51,487 bases of DNA, taken from assembly GCF_014640435.1 (NCBI RefSeq), contig NZ_BMGY01000032.1, forward strand, positions 1-51,487. The letters run 5' to 3'. Below the pieces are notes generated by a model that ran no database searches, had not been told where the DNA came from, and saw only the letters and a program-made list of their open reading frames with translations. Source of the stretch: Hymenobacter frigidus. GTDB lineage: Bacteria; Bacteroidota; Bacteroidia; Cytophagales; Hymenobacteraceae. Made by a program: the position numbers and the translations under genes. This document shows, in pieces, positions 41,133 through 50,500 of the stretch (positions within the stretch are counted from its first letter, which is position 1; every line of letters begins with the position of its first letter).

Positions 41133-43562
41133 ATGTGGACGAGAACCGCTATTTGCCTGTTTTTCCTCCTGTGGAAAACGCTTCCCACCGTCCAGGCCCA
41201 GGTCGTTGAGCTGCGCGGCACGGTCACGACGACCAGCCGGCAGCCCGTTGAGTTTGCTACCGTGCTGCTGTTGCGGGCGCAGGATTCTACCAGCGTCCAG
41301 ACCACGGTAGCTGATGCCAACGGGGCCTTTTTCCTGCCCGGCGTAGCTCCAGGGGCCTACCGCGTGCGCGCCATGTTTATTGGCTTGGTGCCCAAAACGC
41401 TGCTGCTGGAAGTACGGGCGGGCGAAGCCCCGGCACCCATTGAGCTGCAGCTGCTGGCGGCCCCACAGCAGCTGGGCGAAGTGCAGGTAACCGCCAACCG
41501 GCCCCGCATCACCCAACTGCCCGACCGCCTGGTGATGGACGTGGCCAGCGGCCCCCTGGCGGCGGGCTACACGGCGCTGGAAGTGTTGGAAAAAGCCCCT
41601 GGCATCTACATCGACCCACGCTCGGAAAGCATTTCGCTGAACGGCAAAGGGGCCATTATTATCGTGGATGGCAAGCGCACGTACATGTCGGGCACCGATT
41701 TGGCGGTGTTTCTCAAGGGGCTGGCCAGCCAGGAGCTGCAAAAGGTGGAGCTCATCACCAGCCCCGGCGCGAAGTACGACGCGGAGGGCTCGGGTGGCAT
41801 TGTGAACATTATCACCAAGAAAAACCTGCTGAACGGTACCAAAGGCAGCCTGACGCTGGGCGCGGGCGGCACCACTAACAGCCGCCAGACGGTCGGTATC
41901 TCGCTCAACCACAAGCACGGGGCCGTGGCGCTTTACAGCGGCTACACGCTGTCGGGCCGCCAGACTTCCGTGTCTGACGTGTCGCAAACCGACTACCTGG
42001 CCGGAGGCGAGGGCCGCATTGTGGCCACCCACCTGACCACTGCCGGGTCGCCCACCGAACAACTGTCGCACAACCTCAAGGCGGGCCTGGACTGGCAGCT
42101 GACGCCCAAAACCGCCCTGAACCTGTACCTGCGCGGCCTGCGCACTGACCGCAGCAGCACCACCGACGCCTCGACGCGGCTGTTGCGCGCCGCCGCGCCC
42201 GACTCCACCCTGGCCAGCTTCACCACCGCCGACTACTACTCCACGCAGTACGCCGGCAACCTGGGCCTGCGGCAGCAGTTGGATTCGATAAGCACGCTAA
42301 CCGCTGATTTGGACTACTCCAACTATCAGTCGGCGGGCGACAACCGCATCAGCAATACGTTTCTCACATCCCAAGGCAACGTACCCAGCCTGGGCGTGCA
42401 GCTGCGCAACCACCTACCTACCACCATCAACATCCTGGCCGGGCAGATGGACTACGAGCGGCGGCTACCCAGCGGCACCATGGCCCTGGGGGCTAAGCAC
42501 AGCTACGTGAACTCGGCCAACGATGCGCGCTACGAGCTGCTGCGCGAAAGCACCTGGCAGAACGATGCCACTCGCACCAATTTTTTCACTTACCAGGAAA
42601 ATATCACGGCGGCGTACGCCACTTACGCCGGCAAGCTCCGCCACCTGGAGTACCGTTTGGGCCTACGGGCCGAGCACACGGCGTCGACGGGCTACCTGCT
42701 AACCACGGATAAGGAGAACGTGCGCGACTACACCAGCCTTTTTCCGTCGGTGCTACTGAGCCAAGCCGTGGGCAAAAACAACTACCTCAGCCTGGCTTAC
42801 GCCCGGCGCATTCAACGGCCCGGCTACCAGTCGCTGAACCCGTTTATTTATTTTCAGGACGTCTACACCTATTCGCAGGGCAACCCCTTTCTGCGGCCCG
42901 AATACACTCACGCGCTGGACCTAACCTACACCCTGAAAAGCGCGTTTGTGTTCGTGGGGGGCTATTCGCAGACCGCGGACGTCATCTCCTGGGTAACCCA
43001 GCGGGAAAGCCCGGGCTCGCTGGTGACGCAAACGCGGGCCCAGAATCTGGACCGCCAGCAGCGCTGGACGCTGAGCGTGACGGCACCGTTCACGCCCTGG
43101 AAATGGTGGACCATCAATAACTCACTCAATACCAGCTACACTACGTACTTCCTGCGCTCAGTGCCCAATGCACCGCGCACGGTGCAGGGTGTGGCGGGCG
43201 TATACAGCATCTCCAATGATTTTGCCCACAAAAGCGGCTGGCACCTGAGCCTGTCGGGCTACTTCCAAAGCGCCATGCCCAGCGGGGCCAGCCGGGTGCA
43301 GGGCCAGTATTCGGCCAATGTGGGCGTTCAGAAGAAATTTATGCAGGACCGGCTGGCCCTGCGCGCCGTGTACAACGACGTGTTGCGCACGGCCCGCGCG
43401 GTATCCATTCTGGAACTCGACAACCTGCGCAGCCGCGACACCTACCGCTGGGACTCCAATTTCTTCCTGGTCACGCTCAGCTACCAGCTAGGCAACCAGA
43501 AAGTAAAGGCCGCCAACAAAAACCGCAACGTGACGCAGGATGAAGAAGGACGCATCCGCTAG
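41133..43562 (+). CDS. TonB-dependent receptor-like beta-barrel protein, first gene of the LanC operon
   Basis: This 809-residue outer membrane protein has a signal peptide (WTRTAICLFFLLWKTLPTVQAQ) and a CarboxypepD_reg-like domain (RGTVTTTSRQPVEFATVLLL). A plug follows (PGIYIDPRSESISLNGKGAI; TSPGAKYDAEGSGGIVNIIT). The large barrel is of the OMP_b-brl_3 type (YARRIQRPGYQSLNPFIYFQ, NPFLRPEYTHALDLTY). The barrel class is common next to peptide and siderophore genes in Bacteroidota. Its last 23 bases overlap the first LanC-like gene, so the two are translationally coupled. This ties it to the peptide system as a possible importer, exit port or receptor of the product. Confidence 0.88.
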   Translation: MWTRTAICLFFLLWKTLPTVQAQVVELRGTVTTTSRQPVEFATVLLLRAQDSTSVQTTVADANGAFFLPGVAPGAYRVRAMFIGLVPKTLLLEVRAGEAPAPIELQLLAAPQQLGEVQVTANRPRITQLPDRLVMDVASGPLAAGYTALEVLEKAPGIYIDPRSESISLNGKGAIIIVDGKRTYMSGTDLAVFLKGLASQELQKVELITSPGAKYDAEGSGGIVNIITKKNLLNGTKGSLTLGAGGTTNSRQTVGISLNHKHGAVALYSGYTLSGRQTSVSDVSQTDYLAGGEGRIVATHLTTAGSPTEQLSHNLKAGLDWQLTPKTALNLYLRGLRTDRSSTTDASTRLLRAAAPDSTLASFTTADYYSTQYAGNLGLRQQLDSISTLTADLDYSNYQSAGDNRISNTFLTSQGNVPSLGVQLRNHLPTTINILAGQMDYERRLPSGTMALGAKHSYVNSANDARYELLRESTWQNDATRTNFFTYQENITAAYATYAGKLRHLEYRLGLRAEHTASTGYLLTTDKENVRDYTSLFPSVLLSQAVGKNNYLSLAYARRIQRPGYQSLNPFIYFQDVYTYSQGNPFLRPEYTHALDLTYTLKSAFVFVGGYSQTADVISWVTQRESPGSLVTQTRAQNLDRQQRWTLSVTAPFTPWKWWTINNSLNTSYTTYFLRSVPNAPRTVQGVAGVYSISNDFAHKSGWHLSLSGYFQSAMPSGASRVQGQYSANVGVQKKFMQDRLALRAVYNDVLRTARAVSILELDNLRSRDTYRWDSNFFLVTLSYQLGNQKVKAANKNRNVTQDEEGRIR

Positions 43563-44766
43563 CCTGCTCCAAGCGGCACCAGCCTTGACCACGCCTCAGG
43601 CCAAACTTCAGCAGATTGCCGCTTGCCTGCAGCAACCCCTGCCGCTGGCCAAGCGCCCCGGCTTTTCGGGCGGCCAGCTTGGGCCTTTTCTATTCCTGTA
43701 CGCCTACGCCACTCACACGGGGAGCGAGGCGGCGGCAATCGCCGCCCAAGGGCTGCTGCACGCCGCCGTGCGACAGTTCACGACCCTGGCTCCGAGCCTT
43801 ACCTACTACCGCGAGCTGGTCGAGTTTGGCACTATGTTACTGTATTTGCGCGAGCAGGAATACATCGACGACAGCTTTGAGCCACTGCTGCAACAAGTGG
43901 ACCTGCGCGCCACCCATGGCCTACAAATACTGGCCCAACAGCAGCAGTACGACCCTTTTGTGGGCTATCTGCCGATGGCCTGGTACTTTCTGCGGCGCGG
44001 TGCCACCGCCCCGGCCAGTATCCCCGCATTGCACTTGGTAGCCGATACGCTGTTGCGCGACTATCAGCCCGTGGACGATGGCGCAGCGGGCTTTTGGTAT
44101 TCGGGGCTCTTTGGCAAGCGGCAGGTATACCTGGGCTGGAGCCACGGACAGGCGGCTATCATGCTATTTCTGACGCAGCTGCTGGCTACCGATTTTGACC
44201 ACCGCCGAGCCGAACTGCGGCATATGCTGGCCGGAGTGGCCCACTACCTTATACTGCCTCACGAGCACACCGGCCGCAATCAGCACCCCGACATTGTGGG
44301 CCAGCCCGGCCCGTCGGATACCCTCAACCTGTGCTACGGCGACTTGGGCATTGGCTTTGCGCTATTGCAGGCCGCTCACTCCCTAGCCAACAACGGCCTG
44401 CGGCAGCACGCCCTACGCACCCTCACGCTGGCCGCCGCCCGCCGCCATCCCGCCCACTGCAACGTACACGATGCTTCGCTTATCTACGGCGCCAGTGGCA
44501 ACGCTTTGTTTTTTAAGCACCTCCAGCGGGAATACCCGGCGCAGCCCACCTTTGGCGAAGCGGCCACCTATTGGTATGAGCAGGCTCAACAGCTAAGCCA
44601 GCACCCAGAGCTGGTGGCCGGTTACCAAAACCACTACAACCAGCACGATGCCAGCGCCCGCTACTCCCTGTTCGAGGGCCTGGCGGGGTTTGGGCTGGTG
44701 CTGCTCGAATTTGAGGTCGACACCATTCATTCCATGCCCTTGCTAGGCTACCCTTCCTGCTTATGA
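43540..44766 (+). CDS. LanC-like protein with degenerate zinc site (pseudo-cyclase)
   Basis: This 408-residue protein has the alpha/alpha-barrel repeats of lanthionine synthetase C. The GWSHGQAA motif (His202) matches the LanC active-site His region. LCYGDLGIGFALL carries the first zinc ligand, Cys265. Where LanC has the zinc-binding Cys-His-Gly, this protein has Ile315-Tyr316-Gly317 (SLIYGASGNALFF), so two of three zinc ligands are lost. It probably cannot cyclise on its own and may be a substrate-binding or regulatory partner of the next gene's product. It overlaps the receptor gene by 23 bases and the second LanC gene by 4 bases (ATGA). Confidence 0.85.
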   Translation: MKKDASASLLQAAPALTTPQAKLQQIAACLQQPLPLAKRPGFSGGQLGPFLFLYAYATHTGSEAAAIAAQGLLHAAVRQFTTLAPSLTYYRELVEFGTMLLYLREQEYIDDSFEPLLQQVDLRATHGLQILAQQQQYDPFVGYLPMAWYFLRRGATAPASIPALHLVADTLLRDYQPVDDGAAGFWYSGLFGKRQVYLGWSHGQAAIMLFLTQLLATDFDHRRAELRHMLAGVAHYLILPHEHTGRNQHPDIVGQPGPSDTLNLCYGDLGIGFALLQAAHSLANNGLRQHALRTLTLAAARRHPAHCNVHDASLIYGASGNALFFKHLQREYPAQPTFGEAATYWYEQAQQLSQHPELVAGYQNHYNQHDASARYSLFEGLAGFGLVLLEFEVDTIHSMPLLGYPSCL

Positions 44767-45986
44767 ACGCAGCCCCCGTCCTCACTATTTCTCCTTCTAT
44801 CACCGATGCTATTCTGAGCGGCCTGCACTCGATGAAGCAATTGCAGGCCCCGGAGGAGGATATTACCTTCCATACCGGCGATATGGGCTACGCGCTGCTG
44901 TATGCCTACGCCCACCGACTCACGGGCGAGGACAGCCATTGGGATGCCCTGATGAAGACCCTGGATGCCACCCTGGCCCGGCTGCAAAGCCCGGAGCTGG
45001 CCCAGTTCCTCACCCGGCCGGGGCTGCTGCCCAACTTAGGCCTGCTACTGCAAATCCTCCAACGCGATGACATTGTGGAAGTAGACCTGGGCGAGGAAAC
45101 GCTGGCCCAGTTCGACGACATCATCTATAATCAGACGCTGGGCTACCTGCGCGTCCGGAATATCGACATGCTGTACGGGGCCACCGGGGCCCTGCACTAC
45201 CTAAGCACGCGGGCGGCCCGGCCCCAGGTAGTGACCTACCTGCAGAAATTGTTCGATGAGCTGATGCTCACGAAAATCGAGGACGAGCGCGGCATTCGCT
45301 TCTTCAACTCTCACATCAACTTCCTCAATGGCAACACCGATGTGAACATGGGGCTGGCCCACGGGCACTGCGGCCTGCTGCTGGTGCTGCTGCAGCTGCA
45401 CGATGCCGGCGTGCTGCAAGCCGAAATATCCGCCCTGACCAGCTCCATGGTCGACTACCTGCTGGGCCTGGAGCTGCCGCCGGAACCGGAGTTGGACCGG
45501 GTGTCCTACTTCCCAGCCCGGCATCAGGATGCCCTGCCGCTGCACAATGCCCAAAACCGGCAGGCCTACAACAACCGCATGGGCTGGTGCTACGGCGACC
45601 TGAACGTGGTGCAGGTGCTCTACCAAGCCCAGCGCGTGCTGCACCGGCCGGAGCTAACGGCCATTGCCGACCGCGTGGGGGCGCACGCCTGTGGCCGCCG
45701 CAGCCTGCACGCCTCGGGTATTGACAGTGCCCACCTCTGCCACGGCTCGGTGAGCCTGGTGCTCTATTACCGCCGCCTCTACCAGCTGCGCCCGCTGCCC
45801 TGCTACCGCGAAGCCCGGCAGTACTGGCTCGACCAAACCCTGGACCAACTCCCCACCACGTTCGAGCAAGCGCCCACGGCCTTCAAAGGCACCAGCCTGC
45901 TCATGGGCTTGCCCGGCGTACTGCTGGTGCTCATTTCTGAAGCCCTGGACGAGCCGCTGGCTTGGCCCGAGTTGTTTTTGCTATAG
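44763..45986 (+). CDS. LanC-family lanthionine synthetase with complete zinc site
   Basis: This 407-residue cytoplasmic cyclase forms thioether rings by adding Cys thiols of a precursor peptide to dehydroalanine or dehydrobutyrine. All key LanC motifs are present: MGLAHGHCG (His200), GWCYGDLN (zinc ligand Cys276), and SAHLCHGSVS (Cys326, His327). The N-terminal FHTGDMGYALLYAYA and LYGATGALHYL repeats fit the LanC toroid. Length is normal for stand-alone LanC. Its start overlaps the stop of the degenerate LanC-like gene by 4 bases, so the two are made together, likely in fixed ratio. The flavin oxidoreductase follows 30 bases later. Confidence 0.92.
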   Translation: MNAAPVLTISPSITDAILSGLHSMKQLQAPEEDITFHTGDMGYALLYAYAHRLTGEDSHWDALMKTLDATLARLQSPELAQFLTRPGLLPNLGLLLQILQRDDIVEVDLGEETLAQFDDIIYNQTLGYLRVRNIDMLYGATGALHYLSTRAARPQVVTYLQKLFDELMLTKIEDERGIRFFNSHINFLNGNTDVNMGLAHGHCGLLLVLLQLHDAGVLQAEISALTSSMVDYLLGLELPPEPELDRVSYFPARHQDALPLHNAQNRQAYNNRMGWCYGDLNVVQVLYQAQRVLHRPELTAIADRVGAHACGRRSLHASGIDSAHLCHGSVSLVLYYRRLYQLRPLPCYREARQYWLDQTLDQLPTTFEQAPTAFKGTSLLMGLPGVLLVLISEALDEPLAWPELFLL

Positions 45987-46016
45987 TTCTTCTCCTCTTC
46001 CTAACCTCTCTTTCTG

Positions 46017-46964
46017 ATGAAAAAGCTAGCCATTGGGTTGCTCGATTTTGGTATCCGACATCAGTCGGTAAACAGCCTGCTGCGCATCAACGACCTGCTC
46101 GACTACGCCAGTCAGGCCGACCGGCTGGGCTTTTCGCGCTTGTGGCTCAGCGAGCACCACATTCCCTCGGCGGTGCAGGCCTGGAGCAGCCCCACTATTC
46201 TGCTGCCGCTGCTGGCCGGCATGACCAGCCGCATTCGGGTGGGCGTGGCCGGGATTCTACTGGGCATTCATCAGCCCTACCACGTGGCGGGCGAGTACAA
46301 GATGCTCAACAACCTCTTCCCCAACCGCATCGACCTGGGCCTGGCCAACGGCGGCGTGATGCCCACCGTGGCCGAGCTGGCCACCGGCATTGCCGGGCTC
46401 AACATGCCGGAGTCGTTTGCGCAAAACCTGGCTAAGCTCTTTTTCTGCCTCAACGAAGAGGAGGAACTACTGAAGCTGGGCACGGTGCTGCCGCCCTACA
46501 AAGGCTCGGTGCCGCCCACCTGGGCCCTGAGCACCAACATGGGCAAGAGCCTGCACCGCGCCCTCGACCACAACATGAACCTGGCGCGCTCCATTTTCCA
46601 CAAGGGGGCCGACCGGGAATTTCACAAGGATACCCTGCTGGATTTTAAGGAGGAGTTTTATGCCCGCCACCAGCGTTACCCCCAAACGACGCTCGTGATT
46701 GCGGGCGCCGTGCATCGTTCCACGGCCAAAGCTTACGCCGCCGCCGCACCCATCGAAACCGGCTACGACTACAACATTGTGGGTACGCCCACGCAGTTTC
46801 ACGAAACCCTGCTGCAATACCAGCACGACTACGGCTTCGACGAAATCATCATTCAGAATGTGGCCCTCAAGCCCAAAGACCGCGCCTTGGCCCTGGACCT
46901 GTGGAGCGACGTGTTTGACCTGAAGCACAGCACCGCCGTGCCCACGGCTAATACCATGGCCTAG
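46017..46964 (+). CDS. LLM-class flavin-dependent oxidoreductase (MsnO8-like)
   Basis: This 315-residue luciferase-like TIM barrel has an N-terminal strand MKKLAIGLLDFG, then the family's DRLGFSRLWLSEHH, RIRVGVAGILL and NLFPNRIDLGLANGG motifs. In some lanthipeptide pathways a member of this superfamily (LanJC) reduces dehydroalanine to D-alanine. Others are monooxygenases of unrelated pathways. Its position 30 bases after lanC supports a tailoring role here, but this is inference. A REP-like hairpin follows its stop and may end the receptor-LanC-LanC-LLM message. Confidence 0.87.
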   Translation: MKKLAIGLLDFGIRHQSVNSLLRINDLLDYASQADRLGFSRLWLSEHHIPSAVQAWSSPTILLPLLAGMTSRIRVGVAGILLGIHQPYHVAGEYKMLNNLFPNRIDLGLANGGVMPTVAELATGIAGLNMPESFAQNLAKLFFCLNEEEELLKLGTVLPPYKGSVPPTWALSTNMGKSLHRALDHNMNLARSIFHKGADREFHKDTLLDFKEEFYARHQRYPQTTLVIAGAVHRSTAKAYAAAAPIETGYDYNIVGTPTQFHETLLQYQHDYGFDEIIIQNVALKPKDRALALDLWSDVFDLKHSTAVPTANTMA

Positions 46965-47004
46965 CGCGGTGCCGATGAGTTAAAAAGAACGTCACTAAAA
47001 AGAA

Positions 47005-47045
47005 CGTTCATGCTTATCTGGCGTCCGCGTAGTCGAAGCATGACG
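47005..47045. repeat. REP-like hairpin, copy C of the GTCATGC family
   Basis: CGTTCATGCTT and AAGCATGACG are near-perfect arms around TGGCGTCCGCGTAGTCG. It separates the LLM gene from the exporter gene, 63 bases before its start, and may set the transcript border inside the locus. Confidence 0.7.
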
Positions 47046-47108
47046 GCCTGACCACCAAAAATACTACGCTACCCACTTGCTGAGCTTTCGATTTTTAACC
47101 GCCGCCTT

Positions 47109-49298
47109 ATGTCCGCCTTTCCTTACTATCGCCAATTGGAGACCATGGATTGTGGCCCCACTTGCCTGCGCATGATTGCGCGCTTTTACGGCAAGAATTT
47201 CAGTCTGGAAACGCTGCGCCACAAAACCCGCCGCAGCCGTAGCGGCGTATCGCTGCTGGGCATCAGCAAGGCCGCCGAGCAGATTGGCTTCCGCACGGTG
47301 GGGGCCAAGGTCAGCTATGAGGCCTTGCAGAGCACTACCAACCTGCCCTGCATCGCACACTGGAATCAGGACCATTTCGTGGTGATTTACAAAATCAAGC
47401 GCGGGCGGGTGTACGTGGCCGACCCCGGCCGCTCGCTCCTCTCCTACCAGAAAAAAGAGTTTCTGGAGAAGTGGCGCATCGGCCAAAACACCACCGCCGA
47501 CGAGGGCATCGTCCTATTTATAGAGCCCACACCGTCATTCTACACGGCCGAGGAGGAAATCAATTCCTCTATCGGCATCACTAAGATTGTGGATTACCTG
47601 CGCAGCCACCGCCGCCTGTTTGCGCAGCTGGTACTGGGCCTGCTGGTAGGAGCCCTAATTCAGGGCCTGATGCCGTTTTTCACGCGGGCCATTGTCGATA
47701 TCGGCATCAGCACGCACGACGTGAAATTTATTTACACGGTGCTAGCCGGGCAGCTGCTGCTATCGGTAGGCCAAACGGCGGTAGAATTTATAAGGGGCTG
47801 GATACTGTTGCATATCAGCACGCGCATCAGTATTGCGATTCTGTCCGATTTTCTGATGAAGCTGCTGCGACTGCCGCTCTCCTTCTTCGATGCCAGCATT
47901 ACCGGCGACATTATTCAGCGCATCAACGACCAGCGGCGCATCGAGCTGTTTCTCACCAGTACGCTGCTCAACACGCTGTTTTCGCTGGTCAGCCTAGTGG
48001 TGTTTGGCAGCGTGCTGTTCAATTTCAGCCGGCCTATTTTCAGCATCTTTCTGGTGGGCAGCCTGCTATACATGGGCTGGGTCATGTTTTTCCTGCGGTT
48101 TCGCAAGCAGCTCGATTACAAACGCTTCGATGTAGCCAGCAGCTCGTACAACAACATCACGCAGCTCATCGGCGGCATTCACGAGATAAAGCTCAATGAC
48201 TGTGGCAGCAACAAACTCTGGGAGTGGGAGCGGATTCAGGCCAAGCTGTTTAACTACAATACCCAGTCGCTATCGCTAAGCCAGTACCAGCAGGTAGGCG
48301 CGTTCTTCATCAACCACACCAAGAACATTCTCATCATCTTTTACGCGGCGCAGGCTGTGTTGCAGGGCACGCTTTCGCTGGGCGAGATGCTAGCCATTCA
48401 GTTTATTGTGGGGCAGCTCAACCTGCCGGTCGAGCAACTCATCCAGTTCACCCAGAGCGCCCAGGATGCGAAAATCAGCGTGGACCGCCTCAACGACGTA
48501 CACCGGGTGACCGACGAGGAGCCCGACGACAAGCTGCTCATCAGCAGCCTGCCCGACGACAAATCCATCTCGCTGCGCGACGTGAGCTTCACCTACCCCG
48601 GGGCCGGCAACAAGGCCGTGCTGTCGGGGCTGGATATCGACATTCCGCAGGGCAAGATTACGGCCATTGTGGGCGACAGTGGTAGCGGCAAAACCACTAT
48701 TCTCAAGCTGTTGCTTAAGATTCAGCAGCCCGAAAGCGGCCGCATCGCCATCGAGGACACCGACTACAACACCCTCTCGCACGCGGCCTTGCGCAGAGAC
48801 TGTGGCGTGGTGATGCAGGACGGCTACATCTTCTCCGACACCATTGCCAACAACATCATGGTGAGCAGTGAGGAAAAGAGTCCGCAGCGCCTGCTGCATG
48901 CTTTGCGCATGGCCAACATCGAACAGTTTGTGAAGGACTCGGCCCTGGGCCTGAACACCAAAATCGGGGTCGACGGCAACGGCCTGAGTCAGGGGCAGAA
49001 GCAGCGCATTCTCATTGCCCGAGCCATTTATAAAAACCCCAGCTACCTCTTTCTCGACGAAGCCACCAACGCCCTGGACGCCAACAACGAAAAAGCCATC
49101 ATGGAAAACCTGAACCTGTTTTTTAAAGGCCGCACCGTGGTGGTGGTGGCTCACCGACTGAGCACGGTCAAAAATGCCGACCAAATCATTGTGCTTCAAA
49201 GAGGCAGGGTTACCGAGCGCGGTACCCACGATGAGCTGGTGCGGCAGGAAGGACCCTACTATCAGCTCGTGCGTAACCAACTCAACCTTGGCAATTAG
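47109..49298 (+). CDS. Peptidase-C39 ABC exporter (leader-cleaving bacteriocin/RiPP transporter)
   Basis: This 729-residue half-transporter works as a dimer in the inner membrane. Residues about 1-135 are a C39 double-glycine peptidase, with catalytic Cys15 (TMDCGPTCL), His89 (DHFVVIY) and Asp near 105 (VADPGRS). It would cut leader peptides after a GG-type site. Six membrane helices follow, from about 160 to 450. The nucleotide-binding domain has Walker A GDSGSGKTT, signature LSQGQKQR, Walker B YLFLDEATNALD and the switch His in VVAHRLST. In this context it should mature and export the LanC-modified peptide. It is followed by a sensor kinase gene 86 bases on. Confidence 0.95.
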   Translation: MSAFPYYRQLETMDCGPTCLRMIARFYGKNFSLETLRHKTRRSRSGVSLLGISKAAEQIGFRTVGAKVSYEALQSTTNLPCIAHWNQDHFVVIYKIKRGRVYVADPGRSLLSYQKKEFLEKWRIGQNTTADEGIVLFIEPTPSFYTAEEEINSSIGITKIVDYLRSHRRLFAQLVLGLLVGALIQGLMPFFTRAIVDIGISTHDVKFIYTVLAGQLLLSVGQTAVEFIRGWILLHISTRISIAILSDFLMKLLRLPLSFFDASITGDIIQRINDQRRIELFLTSTLLNTLFSLVSLVVFGSVLFNFSRPIFSIFLVGSLLYMGWVMFFLRFRKQLDYKRFDVASSSYNNITQLIGGIHEIKLNDCGSNKLWEWERIQAKLFNYNTQSLSLSQYQQVGAFFINHTKNILIIFYAAQAVLQGTLSLGEMLAIQFIVGQLNLPVEQLIQFTQSAQDAKISVDRLNDVHRVTDEEPDDKLLISSLPDDKSISLRDVSFTYPGAGNKAVLSGLDIDIPQGKITAIVGDSGSGKTTILKLLLKIQQPESGRIAIEDTDYNTLSHAALRRDCGVVMQDGYIFSDTIANNIMVSSEEKSPQRLLHALRMANIEQFVKDSALGLNTKIGVDGNGLSQGQKQRILIARAIYKNPSYLFLDEATNALDANNEKAIMENLNLFFKGRTVVVVAHRLSTVKNADQIIVLQRGRVTERGTHDELVRQEGPYYQLVRNQLNLGN

Positions 49299-49384
49299 CG
49301 CCTGAAGTCTGCTATATATTCCCGCCTTCTTGTACATTTAGCAGCCCAGCGGTCTGCCTCCGCTTCTGCTCTTCCTTTCCTGCT

Positions 49385-50500
49385 ATGTTGGATAAGTCTA
49401 AAGGGATTTCGGCGCTACTTTCCGGCACCAATACCGACAAGCGCCTGACCATCGTTCTGCACGTCCTGTTCTGGATGGTGGCGTACAGCTGGTTCGTGTT
49501 TCAGAGCCGCTGGCTGAGCGGCAACCAGCACCCCGAGGTGACCACCCTCATGGCCCTGAGCCGCAACTTGGTCGTTATCATCGCCTTTTACCTGGTTTCT
49601 TATTGCATCAGCGCGCGCCGCTACACGCAGCTTACGTGGCTGCTGGTGCTGCTGCTGCTGCTGGCCGCCGTCGTGGCCTACTGCCTAGTGGCCTACTACC
49701 TCTACAATTACATCAACGTGGCATATCCCGATATGCCACCATTCTTCAAGAACCTGGTAGCCAGCATCTCCAAGCAAGGACCCTGGACGTTTCTATTCGA
49801 TTCGGAGGTGATGTACTTCCACGGAATTCAGCTCATCATTGCCTTCTTCATTCCGTTTATTGTCAAGACGTTTCGCTCCATTTTCCAGGCGCGCGTCAAG
49901 AGCATTGCCCTCGAAAAGGACAACCTGAAGCTGGAGCTCGACTTCCTGCGGTCTCAAATAAACCCCCATTTCCTGTTCAATACCCTCAACAGCGTCTATT
50001 CGCTGATTGAGGACAAGGACAAAACGGCAGCGTCCATCGTGCTGTCGCTCTCGCACATGATGCGCTACGCCCTCTACGATTCGGCCACCACCGAGGTAGA
50101 GGTAGATAAGGAACTGGCTTTCATTCAGAACTACATCGAGATTCAGAGCATCCGGCACCGACGTCGGCTCGATGTCGACCTCGACATTTCGCACCAGCTC
50201 GGGTCGCAGCGCATTCCGCCGCTGCTGCTCATCAACTTCATCGAAAACGCCATCAAACACGGCGTTGATAAGCTCCTGCGCAAGGCCTGGATTCGCATTC
50301 AGGCCTATCGTGATGATAATGGGGCATTCTGCTTTGTGGTGGCCAATTCCAAGCCGCACCAGCCCGAAGAAGGGCCCATCGAAGGCATTGGCATCAAAAA
50401 TACCCGACGACGACTCAACATTTTGTATCCCAACGCCCACTCCCTGCAAATCAGCCACACTGAGACGCAGTACGAAATTCTACTACGCATATGGCAATAG
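49385..50500 (+). CDS. LytS/YehU-type sensor histidine kinase
   Basis: The protein has 371 residues, with four transmembrane helices in the first 165 (RLTIVLHVLFWMVAYSWFVF, then LVVIIAFYLVSYC, LLVLLLLLAAVVAYCLVAYY, and IQLIIAFFIPFIVKTF). A His_kinase domain follows with His195 in INPHFLFNTLNSVYSLIE, and an ATPase end with FIENAIKHG and GIGIKNTRRRL. Kinases of this class pair with LytTR regulators. The next gene overlaps it by 10 bases and encodes one. It probably senses the exported peptide or envelope state and controls the locus. Confidence 0.92.
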   Translation: MLDKSKGISALLSGTNTDKRLTIVLHVLFWMVAYSWFVFQSRWLSGNQHPEVTTLMALSRNLVVIIAFYLVSYCISARRYTQLTWLLVLLLLLAAVVAYCLVAYYLYNYINVAYPDMPPFFKNLVASISKQGPWTFLFDSEVMYFHGIQLIIAFFIPFIVKTFRSIFQARVKSIALEKDNLKLELDFLRSQINPHFLFNTLNSVYSLIEDKDKTAASIVLSLSHMMRYALYDSATTEVEVDKELAFIQNYIEIQSIRHRRRLDVDLDISHQLGSQRIPPLLLINFIENAIKHGVDKLLRKAWIRIQAYRDDNGAFCFVVANSKPHQPEEGPIEGIGIKNTRRRLNILYPNAHSLQISHTETQYEILLRIWQ

